A DNA stretch of 64,000 nucleotides, from NCBI RefSeq assembly GCF_000189275.1, contig NZ_AEVT01000058.1, positions 124,001 through 188,000 on the forward strand, given 5' to 3'. The position numbers were made by a program, and so were the translations under genes. The stretch comes from Vibrio sinaloensis DSM 21326. Lineage in GTDB: Bacteria; Pseudomonadota; Gammaproteobacteria; Enterobacterales; Vibrionaceae. Of the stretch, positions 59,988 to 64,000 are shown piece after piece (the first letter of the stretch is position 1; each line of letters begins with the position of its first letter). The notes beneath the pieces are model-generated. The model was given only the letters and a program-made list of their open reading frames with translations, made no database searches and was not told the DNA's origin.

Positions 59988-61328
59988 ATGAAAAAAATTC
60001 TCTCCTTAGCGATACCGCTCATCATCTCTCAAATGATTTCCATGGCACTGGTTCTGACCGATGTATGGATGATGTCACGATTGAGTGTATCGGCGATCGC
60101 AGCAGGTGGACTCGGTGCCTCAATCTACTCCTTTGTGTTTATTGTTGCCGGCAGCACCGTGGGTTGTGTCGCGAACTTGATCGCCATTGCTTATGGTCAA
60201 CGCATTGCTCGTCCTGACTATGGTAACCAACAGATTCGTCTGGCTGTGAAAGGCGCAGTCATGCTCTCGGTGGTGCTTTCCGTTGTGCTTACCTTCAGCT
60301 TTATGTTTGTTCCTCAGTTACTTGCTGCGGCCAACCAATCGGCTGAACTGGCCAGTTACGCTATGGAATACGTCGATACCTTAAAATGGGCGATGCTTCC
60401 TTCATTGCTACTGTTAGTTTTACGCGGCCTAACCAGCGCATTTGGCAATGTACGTTCGATCATGGTTATGTCGCTGCTCACCGTCGCGTTGAATGTACCT
60501 ATCAGCTACCTTTTAGCGTTCAGCTTAGATCTTGGCTTAGCGGGACTTGGAGCAGGCACAGCGATAGCGGCACTGCTGGTCATGTTGGGTTACGCGTTTT
60601 GGGTGTTTAAGCGTCCAGAGTACGCACCGTTTGCTCCTTGGCTACATCGCGAAGAGTACCGCTGGTCACTACTCACGCCGCTACTGGCAATGGGATTACC
60701 AATCGCATTAGCGGCCTTACTTGAGCATGGCCTTATTTATGGGGGTACCTTGATGGCGGGTACCATCAGCGTGGCCGCATTAGCTCTACACCAAATCTTA
60801 CTGCAATGTTTGAGCTTTACTTGGAACGTCAACTTTGGTTTCTCTCAAGCGGCAGCTATTTTGGTGGGTCAAGATTTTGGAGCCGAGAACTACGACGGCA
60901 TCAAGCGCACCGCGCTACGTAGCTTTGGTATTACAACCATCCTCAGTATTGTATTGGCGGGGGCCTTCATGCTTTACCCAGAAGTGATTGCAGCTATGTT
61001 CAACCTCAATGCTGAACTTACCGACCTGCTGACTTTAGTACTTTGGGTGGTGGCGCTTTCCTTTATTGTGGATGCGTGGCAATTGTTGGCAATAAACCTG
61101 CTTAGGGGGATGAAGATTGTTATCGGCCCAACCATAATGACGGCCATTGGTTACTGGATGTTTGGTTTGCCGGCGGCTTGGCTACTCATGCCTGAGCATC
61201 AATTGGCAGGAATCTGGGGAGGCATCGGAGTTGGTTTGGGTGTAACGGGGATTCTACTCTTGATTCAACTGCTGTTTGCGATTAAAAAACAGCGTAATCT
61301 CGGTTCACTTGCCGCGATGGCCAGTTAA
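59988..61328 (+). CDS. MATE-family efflux transporter
   Basis: A 446-residue NorM-like Na+- or H+-driven exporter with twelve predicted helices. Family features are the two similar halves, with ISQMISMALVLTDVWMMSRL early in the protein and LEHGLIYGGTLMAGTISVAALALHQI at the start of the second half. ATG 59988 with CGAGG upstream is preferred to 59925. It is divergent from a LysR gene and followed by a small unknown gene after 36 nt. Substrate unknown. Confidence 0.9.
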   Translation: MKKILSLAIPLIISQMISMALVLTDVWMMSRLSVSAIAAGGLGASIYSFVFIVAGSTVGCVANLIAIAYGQRIARPDYGNQQIRLAVKGAVMLSVVLSVVLTFSFMFVPQLLAAANQSAELASYAMEYVDTLKWAMLPSLLLLVLRGLTSAFGNVRSIMVMSLLTVALNVPISYLLAFSLDLGLAGLGAGTAIAALLVMLGYAFWVFKRPEYAPFAPWLHREEYRWSLLTPLLAMGLPIALAALLEHGLIYGGTLMAGTISVAALALHQILLQCLSFTWNVNFGFSQAAAILVGQDFGAENYDGIKRTALRSFGITTILSIVLAGAFMLYPEVIAAMFNLNAELTDLLTLVLWVVALSFIVDAWQLLAINLLRGMKIVIGPTIMTAIGYWMFGLPAAWLLMPEHQLAGIWGGIGVGLGVTGILLLIQLLFAIKKQRNLGSLAAMAS

Positions 61329-61364
61329 GCCTTACTATGCTGTTTTTGCTCACTCTATCTGACC

Positions 61365-61832
61365 ATGACCGATCAGCAACTTGAATTCGAACACATCTAC
61401 CTTGAAGTCCGTGCACAGCGCTGGCAGCAAATCGAACGATTCTTGTTTAGTTACTACTGTTACCGAGAGGGGTTTGTCAGCGCAAACAACAAGCCTGATT
61501 GGGAAAGCGCTCGTCAAAACGCGCCTCGCTCAACAGCCGTGCGAAATCAGCAAGAGGCATGCTTAGAGCCCGTGGTACCGCTCAAGGCCGTTGTCGGCGA
61601 AATCAAACGCTATTGGCGTGATGGCGAACTAACACCGGCCTCATTACAGCGAATTCTCGATAGCCTAGTTCATTACGTTTCACTCAGCCAAGCAGAACTG
61701 GCGAGCCTAAAGAAAGCTGGATTGCATAACGCAATGCCAGCTTCTTGGTATCAAAGTGAAGAGAAGTTACCGGTAGCGAGACTCAACGCCATCAACTCGA
61801 CCTTAAATCAGCCTTTTGATCAGAACTCGTAG
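61365..61832 (+). CDS. Conserved hypothetical protein (155 aa)
   Basis: A 155-residue soluble helical protein (FEHIYLEVRAQRWQQIERFLFSYYCY...), with several Trp and Tyr residues and no signal peptide. It lies 36 nt after the MATE gene, so it may be co-transcribed. Its 3' end overlaps the convergent porin gene by 13 nt. No family recognised. Confidence 0.65.
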   Translation: MTDQQLEFEHIYLEVRAQRWQQIERFLFSYYCYREGFVSANNKPDWESARQNAPRSTAVRNQQEACLEPVVPLKAVVGEIKRYWRDGELTPASLQRILDSLVHYVSLSQAELASLKKAGLHNAMPASWYQSEEKLPVARLNAINSTLNQPFDQNS

Positions 61833-62941
61833 AACAAGCGAACACGAGCACCAAAATCATCTTCTTCATTAAAGATGTCTGAACGTGCTTGGCTATCCAG
61901 ATCGTTTGTCACAGAGGTGTAGTAAGAGCCAAGTAATACTGAAAAGTTTTCAACATCCAACACATCACTGAACTCATACGACGCATACCAGGTAGACACA
62001 TTGACATCGCCATCCGCCCAACCAGAGAATTGTTTGTTTTCATATTGGTTATTTGCGTAAACGTAGCCAACTCCTAAGCCATTCCAAAGCGCGTTAATCC
62101 CAGTAGACAGGTTGTTCTCGTCCACCGCATCTAAGTAAGCGAAGTTAAGATTGATCGACAAATCATCTTTAGTCCAATTACCCGTTAAGCCGTAACCTGT
62201 TCGATCAGAGATGTCTACGCCATTTGCGACTACAGCATCTGATACTAGGTTCGTCTCCATCGATGCTGCAACTTTGAAATCACCCATTTGGTAAGCCACC
62301 ACTGGGCGAATCAAGAAGGAATCTTTACTGCTATCAATCGTTTGACCGTGGTAAGTCCCGCCATCGGTACCATCACTGAACAGATTTGAACGGTCACCAA
62401 TCATAGAACTCAGTTCAAGGTATAGGTTTCCGAAATTTTGGCTATACATGATCTGGCCATCAGAACCACGTCCGCGTGCCTCTTTCATTTGGTAAGTATA
62501 CGCGGAACCATCCGTATACAGTTCATTCGATGTGTCACCCGAGTATTCGAGGAAAACATCGAGTCCAACTGGGAACATATCGTAAGCTTCATAGCGACCA
62601 GCTTTGATTGCCCAACCGTCTTTCTTACCAAATGCAAAGTAAGCATCATCCAAGGCGACATTACCCGTGCTTTCAAATAGCGGCTGCGCCTTTACAGCGA
62701 CAAAGTGACCATTGCTGGTGTACTTTTCTCCCGCAAATTCGATCAGAACACGACCATCTTGGTTGAATTCTTGCTCGCCTGAATCATTCGACTCTCTATC
62801 TTGATAATTAAAGTTCAGCTCGACGTTACCGCCCACTGAAAAATTCCCCTCCTCAGTATCAATAATACTGATTCCGGCATGGACAGAAATCGCAGTTGAT
62901 ACAAGCATGGCTGCAAGCGTCAGTTTAAATGTGTTGTTCAT
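61820..62941 (-). CDS. Outer-membrane carbohydrate-type porin
   Basis: A 373-residue porin. ATG 62941 begins a normal signal peptide (ending VHA-GI); the longer frame from 63019 lacks one. The mature protein is a beta-barrel: alternating aromatic strands (GNVELNFNYQ, WAIKAGRYEAYDMFPVG), acidic loops and a C-terminal Phe (ARVRLFYEF), the usual outer-membrane sorting signal. The AYDMFPVGLDVFLEY segment is typical of Vibrio carbohydrate porins. The sucrose hydrolase gene upstream suggests sugar uptake. The 456-nt gap before it holds a perfect palindrome. Confidence 0.82.
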   Translation of the reverse strand: MNNTFKLTLAAMLVSTAISVHAGISIIDTEEGNFSVGGNVELNFNYQDRESNDSGEQEFNQDGRVLIEFAGEKYTSNGHFVAVKAQPLFESTGNVALDDAYFAFGKKDGWAIKAGRYEAYDMFPVGLDVFLEYSGDTSNELYTDGSAYTYQMKEARGRGSDGQIMYSQNFGNLYLELSSMIGDRSNLFSDGTDGGTYHGQTIDSSKDSFLIRPVVAYQMGDFKVAASMETNLVSDAVVANGVDISDRTGYGLTGNWTKDDLSINLNFAYLDAVDENNLSTGINALWNGLGVGYVYANNQYENKQFSGWADGDVNVSTWYASYEFSDVLDVENFSVLLGSYYTSVTNDLDSQARSDIFNEEDDFGARVRLFYEF

Positions 62942-63186
62942 GTTAACCCCTATGGTCAATGTTTTATTATTGGTTTGTGCTCGTCGGCACTTGGTCTTTT
63001 CTGGACAGTGAAAGGACAATCATGTCGATGCGGTTCTGCTCGAAATGTGGGGCTATTCTTACTCACTAGTTTGACAAAAAACAGAATGCTAAACCGATTT
63101 TGCAGCCATAAATCACAATTTATTGATAAGATTATTAACCTTTAAATATCATCAACTTACATATAAAAATTGCTGCATTTAGATAT

Positions 63187-63198
63187 TTTGATATCAAA
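63187..63198. promoter_or_regulatory. Perfect 12-bp palindrome upstream of the porin gene
   Basis: TTTGATATCAAA is self-complementary and lies inside GATATTTTGATATC (63182-63195). It is about 246 nt before the porin ATG. It may be an operator for a sugar repressor, but the distance is long. The rest of the gap (62942-63330) is AT-rich with no gene. Confidence 0.3.
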
Positions 63199-63330
63199 CG
63201 CTAGGAAAATGTGAACTCTGTTGTTAATTGGTCGAAACCATCATCGACTAGAAAATCATAATCACGAGGCATGACTGTCAACGATGTGCCCTTTTAGGCA
63301 CTACTTAGGTTTCCCGATGTGGTCAAGCTG

Positions 63331-63353
63331 AAAAAGCCACCCCCGAGGGTGGC
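63331..63353 (-). terminator. Terminator of the sucrose hydrolase gene
   Basis: GCCACCC (63336-63342) pairs with GGGTGGC (63347-63353); the minus strand then reads TTTTT. It lies 45 nt after the hydrolase stop. Confidence 0.8.
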
Positions 63354-63397
63354 CGATATAGAAGTAAATAAAAGGCTGTGACTCAACGTCGACAGAT

Positions 63398-64000
63398 TTA
63401 ACTGGATGAAAGCTGAATAGGTGCTAGATAGTGGATAACCCCCGATGCATTCGCAATACGTAACTGTGACATGTCCTGAACAAACAGACGCGAAGTAAAC
63501 ACGGTTCGACCATTATCAGCGAAAATCTCGATGCTAGAATGATCGACAAAGATCCGTATGACCTGCTCGTCTTGAGCGCGTTTTGCATAACGAACAGTAC
63601 CAAACTGCTCGGCATGCAGTTGCGACACGTTGCTCCTATCAAGGCAAAATTCAGAGCTCGACCCGCTAAACTGTAAGCACTCTTGTAAGTCATTGCCGAA
63701 CAACACACAAAACTCCCCTTTTACCTCTAGCTCCAACTCAAAAGCCGGAGAGATGAGTCGCTGCTTAGGGGTGAGTGGCAATGAAGTTTGACGCAGTGCA
63801 GTGAGTTCCGTTAAAGGTTGTTGCAATAAATACTCACCTTCGACTGTTAGTTGTCGAGGTATTGTCAGCATGTGCGCCCAATAGTTTTTATCCGTAGGAT
63901 ATTCACTTTTTGAGTTGCCCAACCAGCCAAGGAGAATTCGTCGCCCTTGCTCATCTAAGTATGTTTGTGGCGCATAGAAATCGAAACCTTTATCAAGCTC
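63398..64000 (-). CDS. Sucrose-6-phosphate hydrolase, GH32 (5' end outside window)
   Basis: The frame is open to base 64000, so the first part is missing and the gene continues beyond the window. The edge encodes ELDKGFDFYAPQT and RRILLGWLGN, and the C-terminal beta-sandwich domain of GH32 follows (QRLISPAFELELEV, IRIFVDHSSIEIFADNG). Members split sucrose 6-phosphate into glucose 6-phosphate and fructose. The gene ends with a clear terminator. It would sit with the porin and further sucrose genes outside the window. Confidence 0.85.
   Translation of the reverse strand, partial: ELDKGFDFYAPQTYLDEQGRRILLGWLGNSKSEYPTDKNYWAHMLTIPRQLTVEGEYLLQQPLTELTALRQTSLPLTPKQRLISPAFELELEVKGEFCVLFGNDLQECLQFSGSSSEFCLDRSNVSQLHAEQFGTVRYAKRAQDEQVIRIFVDHSSIEIFADNGRTVFTSRLFVQDMSQLRIANASGVIHYLAPIQLSSS

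Noticed and set aside
62942..63330. CRP site before the porin gene
   Set aside because: Only single TGTGA or TCACA halves are found; no pair with 6-nt spacing.
1..64000. CRISPR array, insertion sequence, tRNA or rRNA
   Set aside because: No regularly spaced repeats, transposase-like frames with terminal repeats, cloverleaf or rRNA-like stretches were recognised on reading both strands.

Overview
The window reads as a typical gammaproteobacterial chromosome of mid GC content, almost certainly a Vibrio or close relative. The grounds are a tandem glycine riboswitch in front of an AGCS symporter, a DUF3334 protein, the hppD-hmgA-fahA-maiA order, a VpsT/CsgD-like regulator and many chemotaxis, c-di-GMP and Fur-type elements. 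There is no phage, transposon, CRISPR array, rRNA or tRNA that I can support. Several families (second accD-like gene, pncB/nrtR, sucrose genes, pilus operon) suggest an accessory-rich replicon such as the second chromosome, but the replicon cannot be assigned from sequence alone.

Layout. 1-3.8 kb: a CheX-like DUF3334 protein (5' end cut off), a DUF2786 protein, an OmpA-type lipoprotein, a membrane-spanning Sel1/J-domain protein and a small Cys-rich protein. 3.9-7.7 kb: the tyrosine/homogentisate catabolic operon on the minus strand with two TyrR-like boxes upstream. 8.2-13.2 kb: M20 peptidase, GGDEF-EAL protein with a degenerate cyclase site, a coiled-coil membrane protein preceded by a 52-residue membrane protein, and a YggL-like protein. 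13.3-15.2 kb: promoter, tandem glycine riboswitch, a Shine-Dalgarno sequestering switch and the glycine/alanine symporter. 15.3-21.7 kb: LysE exporter, a 48-residue small ORF, M32 carboxypeptidase, then a run of unrelated short minus-strand genes. 22-29.6 kb: DeoR/oxidoreductase pair, EEP hydrolase, a Bor-like lipoprotein beside an RstAB-like two-component system, a lipoprotein with a ClpP-like signature and an AlkB-like dioxygenase.

29.9-37.5 kb: a chaperone-usher pilus operon with two pilin-like proteins, two different PapD-type chaperones, an usher and a tip-like protein, followed by a VpsT/CsgD-like regulator and a TPR membrane protein. 37.5-47.3 kb: acetyltransferase, NlpE-like lipoprotein, homocysteine methyltransferase, DEAD-box helicase, cytochrome c peroxidase with a perfect FNR box, KDPG aldolase, a second-type accD with a divergent LysR regulator, and a chemoreceptor. 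47.7-53.1 kb: a NikA/CntA-type ABC importer with overlapping genes and an FmdE-like protein, each preceded by a strong Fur box. This is my main candidate for an undescribed iron-regulated metal or metallophore uptake system. 53.3-64 kb: AEC transporter, an NAD-salvage unit (pncA-like, nrtR, pncB), a C69 dipeptidase, a LysR/MATE pair, an outer-membrane porin and the C-terminal part of a sucrose-6-phosphate hydrolase that runs off the window.

Start codons were moved from the longest reading frame wherever a better-placed Shine-Dalgarno sequence, signal peptide or operon overlap argued for it. Functions rest on recognised family motifs; no database search was possible.
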